Shown here: positions 49,289 through 57,416 of the stretch, in pieces | How the letters are laid out: the number at the start of each line of letters is the position of its first letter | Position numbering within the stretch: position 1 is the stretch's first letter | Origin: Bacteroidales bacterium | GTDB taxonomy: Bacteria > Bacteroidota > Bacteroidia > Bacteroidales > P3 | NCBI GenBank assembly: GCA_017940465.1 | Contig: JAGAYN010000020.1 | Coordinates: 1-64,000, forward strand | DNA: 64,000 nt | Direction: 5' to 3' | Made by a program: the position numbers and the translations under genes | The notes under the pieces: generated by a model | What the model saw: only the letters and a program-made list of their open reading frames with translations | Database searches by the model: none | What the model was told of the DNA's origin: nothing

Positions 49289-49974
49289 GGTTGTTGCTTG
49301 TCGATGCGGGGCAGTGGGTCGGGCCATTCGCCGCGGCGTAGCGGGCCGCCCCAGGATTTCACGGTGGTGTTGATTTTCAGTTCGTTGCAGATGTCCAGCG
49401 TGTCGCTGTTGTGGGCGCCGTGGGGGAATGAGAAGTGCTTCACTGGGCGGCCGATCATCTCCTCCAGTTGTCGTTTGGATTGCTCTATTTCAGCGAGTTG
49501 CTGCTCCCGGGAGAGAGTGTCGAGCTGGGGGTGGCTCACCGTGTGCGCCCCGAGGGTGCAGAGGGGTTCGGCGGCCAGGGTACGCAGTTCGTCGCGGCTC
49601 ATCCCCAGCGCCTGGCCGGGGTACCACCAGGCCTCCATCTGGTTGTCAATCAGCGCGGTGGTGACGTATATGGTGAATGGCACGCCGAGGCGTTTCAGCA
49701 ACGGGTAGGCCAGCGTATAGTTGTCGTGGTAGCCGTCGTCGAAGGTTACCACGACCCAGGGGCCGCGGCGGGGCAGGTCGTCCAGCGACACAAAGCGGTA
49801 ACCCTTTTGTTTGTAGGCGTTTATCTCGCTTTCCAGCCACTGCGGCGTCACCTCCAGCTCGCGCTGCTCCTTCGGCTCGCTCCGCTCTTCCGCCACGCGG
49901 TGCAGCATCCATATCTCCCCCTCCACAGGATGGGTGAGTTTGTAGAGTTTTCTATGTAGGCGGTTCAATCTCAT
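49285..49974 (-). CDS. Polysaccharide deacetylase family protein
   Basis: The 229-aa protein has the NodB motif VVTFDDGYHDN (75-85), TLGAHTVSHPQL with His144 and His148, and HFSFPHGAHNSDT. It lacks a signal peptide. The opening MLHRVAEE resembles the HRV-type strand of the FlmD/NodB-like group in O-antigen loci. It is the third deacetylase of the locus; the gene upstream is separated by REP palindromes and a transposase. Confidence 0.87.
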   Translation of the reverse strand: MRLNRLHRKLYKLTHPVEGEIWMLHRVAEERSEPKEQRELEVTPQWLESEINAYKQKGYRFVSLDDLPRRGPWVVVTFDDGYHDNYTLAYPLLKRLGVPFTIYVTTALIDNQMEAWWYPGQALGMSRDELRTLAAEPLCTLGAHTVSHPQLDTLSREQQLAEIEQSKRQLEEMIGRPVKHFSFPHGAHNSDTLDICNELKINTTVKSWGGPLRRGEWPDPLPRIDKQQP

Positions 49975-49993
49975 TGATTAGACGGTATGGGTG

Positions 49994-50085
49994 AGCCCCG
50001 CAGGGGCGACACTTTGAATAGCCGTGGGCGTGAGCCCACGGGATTCATGCCGATAGTGGGGAAAGGAGCCCCGCAGGGGCGACAC
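49994..50085. repeat. Left REP cluster of the transposase
   Basis: AGCCCCGCAGGGGCGACAC occurs at 49994-50012 and again at 50067-50085. Between them is the palindrome CCGTGGGCGTGAGCCCACGG (50022-50041). The order is mirrored on the other side of the transposase gene. Confidence 0.85.
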
Positions 50086-50507
50086 TAATTGCTGTAGGCT
50101 GCCATGAATTCCTCCATCTCCTCGGCAAATGTTTTCTTTTTGTGGTGCTCCTCTTGTGTCATGATATACTGGGCAACGGTTGCCACCTTGGATGCACTCA
50201 CAGAGAAGGCTCCATAGCCATCCTGCCAGGCAAAGGCGCGATACTGCGGGTCGACTTCCTTGAGCCATCGACTACTATTGGCTTTGATTTTCATCATGAG
50301 GTTCGACAGGGTGACGGTTTTAGGTTGAGTGAATAGCAGGTGGATATGATTATTTGTTCCACCCGAGGCAATTAGTGTCCCCCCTTCGTTCTGTACGATA
50401 CCTTTGATGTAGGCGCAGAGTCGTGGCAAGTCACTCTTGTCGATATTGCAGGTGTCTTTGACGTGGAAAGTGGTGTGGATGAATATTTTTGTAAAGGTGT
50501 TCTGCAT
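50085..50507 (-). CDS. REP-associated tyrosine transposase (Y1, IS200-like)
   Basis: The 140-aa protein (start 50507, MQNTFTKIFIHTTFHVKDTC) has the HUH motif NHIHLLF (His54, His56) and the nucleophile Tyr114 in VAQYIMTQEEHHKKK. Its size is that of IS200-type transposases. It has no partner gene and is closely flanked by mirrored REP palindromes, so it fits the RAYT/REPtron type. It interrupts the otherwise tightly packed glycan operon. The stop codon touches the left REP. Confidence 0.88.
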   Translation of the reverse strand: MQNTFTKIFIHTTFHVKDTCNIDKSDLPRLCAYIKGIVQNEGGTLIASGGTNNHIHLLFTQPKTVTLSNLMMKIKANSSRWLKEVDPQYRAFAWQDGYGAFSVSASKVATVAQYIMTQEEHHKKKTFAEEMEEFMAAYSN

Positions 50508-50510
50508 GAG

Positions 50511-50600
50511 GGTGTCGCCCCTCCGGGGCTCCAGTATGTGCAAGTGTATCATCCGTGGGCTCACGCCCACGGCTATTTATGGTGTCGCCCCTCCGGGGCT
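50511..50600. repeat. Right REP cluster of the transposase
   Basis: GGTGTCGCCCCTCCGGGGCT occurs at 50511-50530 and 50581-50600. The palindrome CCGTGGGCTCACGCCCACGG (50553-50572) lies between. These are the inverted counterparts of the left cluster. The last copy ends 8 nt before the stop of the next GT2 gene. Confidence 0.85.
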
Positions 50601-50608
50601 CCGCTGTG

Positions 50609-51625
50609 TCATATCTTCTTCATCAGCAGGCTTTTCAGCAGGAACTTGGTCTCGTAGTGGCGGCCGGTGCGGAGGGCGAGGCCGCTGCGGAGGTAGCGGA
50701 GGTATTTCGGAAGCGAATAGCCGTCGCTGAAGAATCGGGTGACGACGGTGTCGTAGAGGCTGAGCGTCAGGTGCTTGTCCAGCCGGCGGCGCAGGGCGGT
50801 CTCGTTGAAGTGGCCCACGCTGCGGTTCAGTGCTATCATCTTCTGTGCGAACGCCTTGCGCTCTTCGAGGTCCGCGCGCGTATCTATTTCTTTGCGCGTA
50901 AACTGGCGGATGTAGTAGTGCTTCTCTTCTTTGGAGAACCTATCGCTCAGCCATTCAAGCATATACAGCCTCACCTGCGCCACTTTCTCCTGTTGCACGA
51001 CGCGCTTTTCGGTGCAGATCTGCGTCGGGTGCATGCGGTAGTGGAAGAGGGTCTCCTGGATGTTGTAGAGTTTCGTAACGCGCAGGCATTCAGCCCAGAA
51101 GCGGTAGTCTTCGGCTGGGAATGCGTCGGTGCTGTAGCGCAGGCCGTGGTCGCGGTAGAGACTCATGCGGAAGGTGGGCACGATGACGGTGCACTCGAAC
51201 AGCATGTTGGCCAGCCCGTCCTCGTGGTGCTCCGGGAAGCGCACGAGCGACTGCTGGCTGCCGAAGCGCTCGAATCCGCCGCTGCAGATGCCGATTTCGG
51301 GCTGATTGTCAAGCACTTCCACTTCGCGCTGGAGCCAGAACGGCTCGGCGATGTCGTCGCCATCCATGCGTGCCACCAGGTCGGTGGTGATGAGGCTGAG
51401 GCCGCGGTTGAGGTTGTCGGAAAGTCCCAAGTTACTGGGATTCTGCTCGATGCGGATGCGTGGGTCTCTGATGGAGCGCACCACCTCAAGGGTGCCGTCG
51501 GTGGAGCAGTCGTCCATCACCAGCAGTTCGAAGTCGGTGAAGGTTTGCCGCAGGACGCTTTCGATGGCCTCGCGGACGTACTTTTCGACGTTGTATGTCG
51601 GCATCAGGACCGTGACTCTTGCCAT
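50609..51625 (-). CDS. GT2-family glycosyltransferase
   Basis: The 338-aa GT-A protein begins MARVTVLMPTYNVEKYVREA. It has VMDDCSTDGTLEVV near 36-49, NLGLSDNLNRGLSLI and the DXD segment VARMDGDDIAEPF near 82-94. A C-terminal helical region rich in Lys and Arg ends at the start of the REP cluster. Its upstream gap carries a copy of the pyrimidine-rich repeat. Confidence 0.92.
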   Translation of the reverse strand: MARVTVLMPTYNVEKYVREAIESVLRQTFTDFELLVMDDCSTDGTLEVVRSIRDPRIRIEQNPSNLGLSDNLNRGLSLITTDLVARMDGDDIAEPFWLQREVEVLDNQPEIGICSGGFERFGSQQSLVRFPEHHEDGLANMLFECTVIVPTFRMSLYRDHGLRYSTDAFPAEDYRFWAECLRVTKLYNIQETLFHYRMHPTQICTEKRVVQQEKVAQVRLYMLEWLSDRFSKEEKHYYIRQFTRKEIDTRADLEERKAFAQKMIALNRSVGHFNETALRRRLDKHLTLSLYDTVVTRFFSDGYSLPKYLRYLRSGLALRTGRHYETKFLLKSLLMKKI

Positions 51626-51642
51626 AGTGCTTTCAATATGCA

Positions 51643-51722
51643 GGAGGGGTAGGAGAGGGGAAGAAGAGGGTGTCTCTTAACCGCTGAGAACCACCTTGTT
51701 ATGAACCTGTGGTTTTCGTCGG
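51643..51722 (-). repeat. Copy of the pyrimidine-rich intergenic repeat
   Basis: On the minus strand CACAGGTTCATAACAAGGTG then CTCAGCG, and CCCTCTTCTTCCCCTCTCCT plus ACCCCTCC. It aligns along its whole ~72 nt with the copy at 55247. Confidence 0.7.
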
Positions 51723-51737
51723 ATTTCCCGTTTTTGT

Positions 51738-52640
51738 TCAGTTTTTCTTCAGAAGGTGTTTTGCCTTGAATATCAGATAGTAGGCGTAGATTTCGGGGTA
51801 TTTGCCCGCGATGCGCCTGCGGACCGCTTTCCGCACCGCAGGAGGGTAGGCATACTGCCGCTCGTAGGTGGCCCAGAGGCGCCCCCAGCCCGCGGCATAT
51901 CCGTCTCGCGTCAGGCCGCAGTGTGCCTTCATATAGTCCAGCACCTCGATGCCTTCCAAGAAGGTAAGTCCCTGGCTTTCGGCGCTGTTCGACACGTTGG
52001 CGGCGTGCTGGCGGTAGTAGTTCAGCGGGGTGTTCACCTCGATTACCCTGCCTTTTTCGGCCAGCAGCACGTAGAAATACCAGTCGCCGCAGAGGCGCAT
52101 GTGCTCGTATCGGCTGGTTTCCCCAGGGCGGTAGGCGCTGCGGCGGAAGAGGCATTCGCTCACGTTGGCGATGCCGTTGGCGCAGGACATCTTGTGTTGG
52201 ATGAAGTCGTGGCTGGAGTATACGGTGGTATCGCCGCCGATTCCGTTGTGGTACAGGCGGTTGCCCTCTTCGCTCACCCACCAGGTGGTGGTGTAGGCCA
52301 GGGTGCAGTCCGGCACGTCCGCCGCGGCGTCCATGAGGCATTGCAGGAAGGTGGGCTCGCAGTAGTCGTCGCTTTCCGCCACCCACACCCACTCGCCGCG
52401 GGCCATCTCGATGCCTTTGTCCCACTGGCGGAAGGGGATGCCGCCGTTGGTTTCATTATATATTATATGAGTTACCCGGGGATTGCTTCGGTAGGTCTCC
52501 ATGATTTCGCGGCTGCTGTCGGTCGAACAGTCGTCCAGTAGTATCAGTTCCAGGTCGTTATAGGTCTGGCAAAGGATGCTTTCTATCCGCTGGCGCAGGT
52601 AGGGAGCGTGGTTGTAGTTGGGGACGATGACTGAAATCAC
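51738..52640 (-). CDS. GT2-family glycosyltransferase
   Basis: The 300-aa GT-A protein begins MISVIVPNYNHAPYLRQRIE. It continues with LLDDCSTDSSREIM, GGIPFRQWDKGIEMARGEW and the acidic site VAESDDYCEP near 90-99. The C-terminal ~100 aa carry helices typical of the family. It overlaps the following gene by 4 nt (52637-52640). Confidence 0.92.
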   Translation of the reverse strand: MISVIVPNYNHAPYLRQRIESILCQTYNDLELILLDDCSTDSSREIMETYRSNPRVTHIIYNETNGGIPFRQWDKGIEMARGEWVWVAESDDYCEPTFLQCLMDAAADVPDCTLAYTTTWWVSEEGNRLYHNGIGGDTTVYSSHDFIQHKMSCANGIANVSECLFRRSAYRPGETSRYEHMRLCGDWYFYVLLAEKGRVIEVNTPLNYYRQHAANVSNSAESQGLTFLEGIEVLDYMKAHCGLTRDGYAAGWGRLWATYERQYAYPPAVRKAVRRRIAGKYPEIYAYYLIFKAKHLLKKN

Positions 52641-53461
52641 TTGAGTATCTTCAATGGGCTCAGCAGTTTCTGCCCCAAGCGGTAGGGCTTGGAACGGCTG
52701 ATATTCTGGTAGTTTGCGTAGCCGCGCCAGAGTTCGTTCAGCTGGTCAAGCTCGAATTGTGGCTTGTCGATGCCTCGTGTTATCGGCAGGCTGTCCTTCC
52801 ATTTGGTAAAAAAACGCACCGAGGCGCGGTAGAGGGGCTCCATGGTTCGCGGGTCGTTCCACTTGCTTTCGCTCCAGCGGTGCTCGTTGAGCATCAGCCG
52901 TGTAACCACTGCCCGCAGGCCGAGGGCCTGGATCTGCATGCTGATGTCCATGTCGTAGCCGTGCCATGCCTCGTAGGTCTGCTCGTCGAACCGGATGCGG
53001 TCGAAAAGGCGTTTCGGGATGAAGAAGAGCTGTCCGTCCACCGCAACCACGTCGGCCACGCCGTCGCGGTAGTAGAGGTCCACGTCTTTCTCCCGCAGGG
53101 TGCCGTTGTCGTTGTCTATATTATAGATGGAAAGGTAGGGCGACTGGCTCCAGTAGGCCGGCGCGGAGGGGAGGAAGTGGCAGCCACCCACGCCGACAAG
53201 GCCGATGGTTTCGTCCTGCAACAGGTCGCATATCGCCGCACCCCAGCCTTCGCTGCGGTGCATGATGTCGTCGTGGCGGAAGCAAAGCACGTCGCCTTTG
53301 GCGCGGCGCACCCCCTCGTTGTAGGCCGAAAAGATAGTGTATCGGTTGGTGGAATTGTCGATAACCACCAGTTCATACTCGCAACCCACCGTGGCGGCAA
53401 TATTGTCTGCCTGCTCATTGGGCAGGTGTCCGGTTCGGGAACAGACGATGATGGAGAGCAT
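52637..53461 (-). CDS. StrF-type GT2-like glycosyltransferase
   Basis: The 274-aa protein (MLSIIVCSRTGHLPNEQADN) has ELVVIDNSTNRYTIF, SAYNEGVRRAKGDVLCFRHDDIM with an acidic HDD site near 62-64, and VDGQLFFIPKRLFDRIRFDE. It then has WHGYDMDISMQI. This is the layout of the Glyco_tranf_2_5 (StrF-like) group. It lies 2 nt after the next upstream gene and ends in a basic helix. Confidence 0.85.
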   Translation of the reverse strand: MLSIIVCSRTGHLPNEQADNIAATVGCEYELVVIDNSTNRYTIFSAYNEGVRRAKGDVLCFRHDDIMHRSEGWGAAICDLLQDETIGLVGVGGCHFLPSAPAYWSQSPYLSIYNIDNDNGTLREKDVDLYYRDGVADVVAVDGQLFFIPKRLFDRIRFDEQTYEAWHGYDMDISMQIQALGLRAVVTRLMLNEHRWSESKWNDPRTMEPLYRASVRFFTKWKDSLPITRGIDKPQFELDQLNELWRGYANYQNISRSKPYRLGQKLLSPLKILK

Positions 53462-53463
53462 AT

Positions 53464-54330
53464 TCAGATGACTTCTATGGTTTCTGCGTAGTGGCGGTCG
53501 AACTCCTGCTCCATACGTTCCTCGGTGAGCAGGTAGTGGAATCCCATCTCTTGCTCCTTGTTGGCGTCGGAGAGTTTCTTGCCCAGCGTGCGGTTGCGGG
53601 CGATAACCTCGGCCTTTCCGAGGTATTTGTAGTGCAGTAGCTTAAGGGGTTCCTTGCTGTTCTTGACGATACCCACAGGCGATGCAGCATGGCATCCGGG
53701 GGTGAAGTGAGTCTCCACGATGCGGTGCGGGTCGAATATGAGATGCTTCTTCATGTAGTCGGTGGCGTAGCCACGTCGCACCTGGTCGGTTATCAGACCC
53801 TGTTCGGGAGTGGGATAGGTGAGGCTATACATCTCGAAACCAATAATATCAGGAAAGGATACCCTCTGTTTGCGAAGGGTTTCGAGGTGGTTCTGCAGGT
53901 CGGGATGATATACAAACTCGTCGGTATCGCAGACCACAACCCAGTCCGCCTTGCCACGCGACTGCTTCCAGCAGTGGTTCTTGACGCGCTGGTTCTCCGA
54001 ATCGTCGAAGATGCCCTTGATACCGAACTTGCGCATCTCGGCGTCCGGGCGGGCATTCACCAGGGCTTCGGAGCGGTCGGTGGAGTAGTTGTCGTAGATG
54101 GTGAAGTGCGACACGAAGCGGCTGTAGTAGTCAAACACGAAGGGCAGCATACGCTCCTCGTTCCAACAGACACAGTAGTAGTGTACAATCGGGTGCTTGA
54201 TACCTCGTATTTTCTTGTATAACTGCAACTTGATTCTCAGTATATAGTTCCACAGCAACTGCAGTACTATGTGCAGGTTCTGCCCTTTCTGGAGGACGAT
54301 GTGGTGCGTTGTGAGCCAGTGGTGGAGCAT
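53464..54330 (-). CDS. Glycosyltransferase of the Glyco_tranf_2_4 / GT92-like group
   Basis: The 288-aa protein contains HYYCVCWNEERMLPFVFDYY, IYDNYSTDRSEALV and WVVVCDTDEFVYHPD with the DTD/DE metal site near 132-136. It then has HFTPGCHAASPVG. NEE-x2-LPFxxxHY-like openings are typical of this group. The first ~45 residues are hydrophobic and rich in His and Gln and may not be translated; an internal start is possible. No nearer signature helps to fix it. Confidence 0.8.
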   Translation of the reverse strand: MLHHWLTTHHIVLQKGQNLHIVLQLLWNYILRIKLQLYKKIRGIKHPIVHYYCVCWNEERMLPFVFDYYSRFVSHFTIYDNYSTDRSEALVNARPDAEMRKFGIKGIFDDSENQRVKNHCWKQSRGKADWVVVCDTDEFVYHPDLQNHLETLRKQRVSFPDIIGFEMYSLTYPTPEQGLITDQVRRGYATDYMKKHLIFDPHRIVETHFTPGCHAASPVGIVKNSKEPLKLLHYKYLGKAEVIARNRTLGKKLSDANKEQEMGFHYLLTEERMEQEFDRHYAETIEVI

Positions 54331-54332
54331 AG

Positions 54333-55172
54333 CTATCGGAATATGTTGCGGAGCCAGTAGACGGGCCGGAAGAGGAACTTACCCAGCCGGTAGGCTTTCG
54401 AGTGGCGGGCTTCGTCGGCACGGCGGTAGAGCCATTCGTGGTGCGCCCACATCTCGTGGAAGTATACAATGTCCTGTAGGTAAGGACGGTAGAGTTCCTC
54501 GTGGTTATGGTATATCTGCCGCAGGAGGATTTGAAGGTTGTTGTCGGCGTCGAGCGAGCGCGACACTTCGAGCACCCGCCAGTGGAAGAGGCGTTCCTGG
54601 ATGCAATGCACGCGGTCCTCGGGGCGGAGCAGGTAGAGCCAGAAGTCCCAATCCTCGAAGCCCTTGACCATGTTGGGGTTGTAGCCCTCGGTGCGGTCGA
54701 AGTCTTTGCGGCGGTACATGGCGCAGTAGTGCACCATGTTGGTCCACAGCAGGGCCTCGAATGTGTAGGGCGGCAGGTCCCACGCGCCGGTGCGCTTGCC
54801 GAAGGTGTCGGCCAGGGTGTAGACCAGCTTCACCTCCGGATGGGCCGAAAGGTAGTCGGCGCAGCGCTCTATGTAGGTGGGTTCGATGGCGTCGTCGGCG
54901 TCCAGCGCCATGATATAGGTGCCGTTGGATGAGCGGATTCCGTGGTTGCGGGCGGTGCTCACGCCGGAGTTCTCCTGGTGGATGTAGCGCAGGTTGGGCA
55001 TGGCGGAGAGGAACGGCTCGACCACCTCGCGCGTATTGTCGGGCGACCCGTCGTCCACCACGATGATTTCCACAGCCTTGTAGGTCTGCTTCTGCATCGA
55101 TTCCAGGGTGGCGCCGAGGTACTGTGCCTTGCGGTAGCAGGGGATGATGACGGAGACAAGGGGTTGTTCCAT
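54333..55172 (-). CDS. GT2-family glycosyltransferase
   Basis: The 279-aa GT-A protein begins MEQPLVSVIIPCYRKAQYLG. It has IIVVDDGSPDNTREVV near 35-50, NSGVSTARNHGIRSSNGTYI and the DXD segment MALDADDAIEPTY near 89-101. It then has VKGFEDWDFWLYLLR. It ends 2 nt before the next gene. The gap upstream (55173-55362) holds a repeat copy. Confidence 0.92.
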   Translation of the reverse strand: MEQPLVSVIIPCYRKAQYLGATLESMQKQTYKAVEIIVVDDGSPDNTREVVEPFLSAMPNLRYIHQENSGVSTARNHGIRSSNGTYIMALDADDAIEPTYIERCADYLSAHPEVKLVYTLADTFGKRTGAWDLPPYTFEALLWTNMVHYCAMYRRKDFDRTEGYNPNMVKGFEDWDFWLYLLRPEDRVHCIQERLFHWRVLEVSRSLDADNNLQILLRQIYHNHEELYRPYLQDIVYFHEMWAHHEWLYRRADEARHSKAYRLGKFLFRPVYWLRNIFR

Positions 55173-55246
55173 GTAAGTATGCTGTGGGTCAGCGAGTTGT
55201 ATTGCTCGCGATGTTTTCGTTCAAAATCCGGAAACTGGCCCGATTT

Positions 55247-55315
55247 TGCAGGTTTGCAACAGGCTGGTTTTCAGCGCTTATGAGGCATCCTCTTCTTCCC
55301 CTCTCCTACCCCTCC
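55247..55315 (+). repeat. Best-preserved copy of the pyrimidine-rich intergenic repeat
   Basis: TGCAGGTTTGCAACAGGCTG (55247-55266), TTTTCAGCGC, and then from 55288 ATCCTCTTCTTCCCCTCTCC and TACCCCTCC. It matches the minus-strand copy at 51643-51722 along its length. Confidence 0.75.
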
Positions 55316-55362
55316 TGGTGTGTGGCAGGTATCTGCCCGGGGGGAGGGTGGGAAAAGGGGGG

Positions 55363-56193
55363 TCAGACGGGAATCCATTCGAATCGGTCGGTCTCGATGC
55401 CGGCAGGGAATGTCTTGCCCACCTTGTGACCGATCCAGTGGCGCGGCGCGATGACGCGGGGTGAGGGCTTCTGCGAGAGGTAGGCCGCCCACCAGGCGAA
55501 GGTGCTGTTCGAGATGATGGCCACGTCGGCATGCTGGATGATCTGGAAGTCGACGATGGGCGGGTTGTTCTCGAAGTGGAAGTTGGAGGGTCCCTCGAAG
55601 TCGCGGCGCACGCTCTCGATGTCGTCGCTCACGAAGAGCACCTCGTACTGTTCCAAGTCGGGGATCATCGCCAGCGCCTTGCGGTAGTATTCTACCGGCA
55701 GGCTGACGTCGCGGCCGCCCAGCCCCTCGAACTCCACCTCGGTGTAGTCCCTGCGGCGCAGGTGGACGGCCAGCACTTTGTGCCGGGCGAAGAAGTCGCT
55801 GTATTTCCCGTCGAACGCCTTGCGGTATTCGGTTTTGATTTCAAATGCTTTGCGAATCCGTGGCAGGGCGTCCTTGAAGTAGAGGTCTCCCTGGAAGAAG
55901 CCCTCGTGGTAGCCCTGGGTTCCGTCCGGGTCGATGAGGATGTAGCCGTCATGGTCGCCCACCTTTTCGTGCATGAACCATTGGATAAGTTTCTGGCACA
56001 CACGACGGTAGGTGCGCTCGGCCCAGGGGTGGCTGTAGACATAGCGCGTCAGAGGGTCCAGCCGGAAGTAGCCCAGCTTGAAGCCGTACTCATAGGAACT
56101 GGCCCACGGCAGGGCGATGCCTCGGCGCGCGCGGGCAAAGGCGTATTGGAACATTTGGTTCCCCATCTGGCAGAAAAGGGCTACGATACGCAT
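55363..56193 (-). CDS. GT11-family alpha-1,2-fucosyltransferase
   Basis: The 276-aa protein has GNQMFQYAFARARRG (11-25), the donor-binding HLRRRDY (His144 to Tyr150) and FVSDDIESVR. It also has SNSTFAWWAAYLS, all hallmarks of GT11 enzymes such as FutC. It uses GDP-fucose to make Fuc-alpha-1,2-Gal linkages. Together with the GT10 gene it could build Lewis-type fucosylated structures. It overlaps the upstream GT4 gene by 13 nt. Confidence 0.92.
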   Translation of the reverse strand: MRIVALFCQMGNQMFQYAFARARRGIALPWASSYEYGFKLGYFRLDPLTRYVYSHPWAERTYRRVCQKLIQWFMHEKVGDHDGYILIDPDGTQGYHEGFFQGDLYFKDALPRIRKAFEIKTEYRKAFDGKYSDFFARHKVLAVHLRRRDYTEVEFEGLGGRDVSLPVEYYRKALAMIPDLEQYEVLFVSDDIESVRRDFEGPSNFHFENNPPIVDFQIIQHADVAIISNSTFAWWAAYLSQKPSPRVIAPRHWIGHKVGKTFPAGIETDRFEWIPV

Positions 56194-57416
56194 CTTTGGT
56201 AGAGGTCAAGGTATTGCCCGGCGATGTGGGCTATGTCGAAGCGGGCGATGGCATCTTGGCGGATGGCCTCTCGGTCGTACTGGCGGCCGAGGGCGGCGGC
56301 GATGCCGGCCGTCAGGGCGTCGGCGCTGAAGTCGGGGCAGCGCACTCCGTTGCGGTCGGTGATGAGTTCCTCCGTGCCGCTGCAGGGGAACGCCACCACA
56401 GGGCAGCCGCAGGCCATGGCTTCGACCGGGGTCTGGGCGAAGGCCTCCTGGTAGGAGGGCAAGGCGAAGAGGTCGGCTGCTGAGTAGGCCATCGATATCA
56501 GCCTGGAGTTGGCAATGGGGCCTGTGCCTACAATGGGGAAATCCGCCTCCGGGAGCGCACCGCTGCCCACGCAGAGGAGCGCGATTTTGTGGGAGTTTCC
56601 GACGATTCCCGCAAGGGACTGGATGAGTATGCCCAACCCTTTGCGGGGGTCGTTGATCTCTGAAGCGCAGAAGGCTATGACCTTGCAGTCCTGTGGCAGG
56701 CCCAGTACCTCGCGGCAGAAGCGGCGGTCGAGGATGCTGAAATCGTCGGGCCGGATGCCATTGTGGATCACCTCCACCGGGAACTGTCGCGCTAACGCCT
56801 GATTGTGATAGAAACGCTCCATCATGCCGGACAGGGCCACCATGTGTATGTTGCGGGCGGAGGCCAGTGCGTTGCGCTTGATGGAGGAAAAGGTGCCCTC
56901 GATTCCGGCAAAAGGAGCGGCCAGGCGCGCGGCCTCATCGCTGTAGTGGAAGCCGCCGAAGGCGATGTTCTCGTCATGGAAGGTCCAGACGATGGGCTTC
57001 TTCACCCGGGCGAAGAAGGTGGGGTAGTCCACAAAGTTCTCCACCCATTGGAGATGCAGTATGTCGGCCTCTTGCACGAGTGGGTGGCGTGCGAGGTCGA
57101 AGTTGGATATCGGCATGGTGAAGGCTGCCCCATACTGGCGGTCCAGCACCCCCATCTGCCGCTCGTAGCGTTCCACTTCCGTCAGGCATTTGCCGCGGCG
57201 GCGCTGCACCTGCTTCCACTTGCGCAGCAAGGGGTTGGCCGGCGGGCGGTAGAGGTTCATGTCGGGCTGCGCGGCAGTGATGTCGGTGGCCGACGAGCGC
57301 TTGAAGCGGCAGAGAATATGGCTCTCCACGCCAAGCTGTAGCAGTGCCTCGTGGATGCGCCTCGTGGCGATGCCGGCGCCGCCGTGGTCCATGGTGGCTA
57401 TGTGGAGTACTTTCAT
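56181..57416 (-). CDS. GT4-family glycosyltransferase
   Basis: The 411-aa GT-B protein (start 57416, MKVLHIATMDHGGAGIATRR) has the GGAGIATRR acceptor loop, WTFHDENIAFGG and VIHNGIRPDDFSI. It then has LCVGSGALPEADFP and the donor site PSYQEAFAQTPVEAMACGCP with the E-x7-E motif. It resembles WcaC/Bplike GT4 enzymes. Upstream open frame to 57734 is unrelated. Both ends overlap neighbours. Confidence 0.92.
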   Translation of the reverse strand: MKVLHIATMDHGGAGIATRRIHEALLQLGVESHILCRFKRSSATDITAAQPDMNLYRPPANPLLRKWKQVQRRRGKCLTEVERYERQMGVLDRQYGAAFTMPISNFDLARHPLVQEADILHLQWVENFVDYPTFFARVKKPIVWTFHDENIAFGGFHYSDEAARLAAPFAGIEGTFSSIKRNALASARNIHMVALSGMMERFYHNQALARQFPVEVIHNGIRPDDFSILDRRFCREVLGLPQDCKVIAFCASEINDPRKGLGILIQSLAGIVGNSHKIALLCVGSGALPEADFPIVGTGPIANSRLISMAYSAADLFALPSYQEAFAQTPVEAMACGCPVVAFPCSGTEELITDRNGVRCPDFSADALTAGIAAALGRQYDREAIRQDAIARFDIAHIAGQYLDLYQRCVS

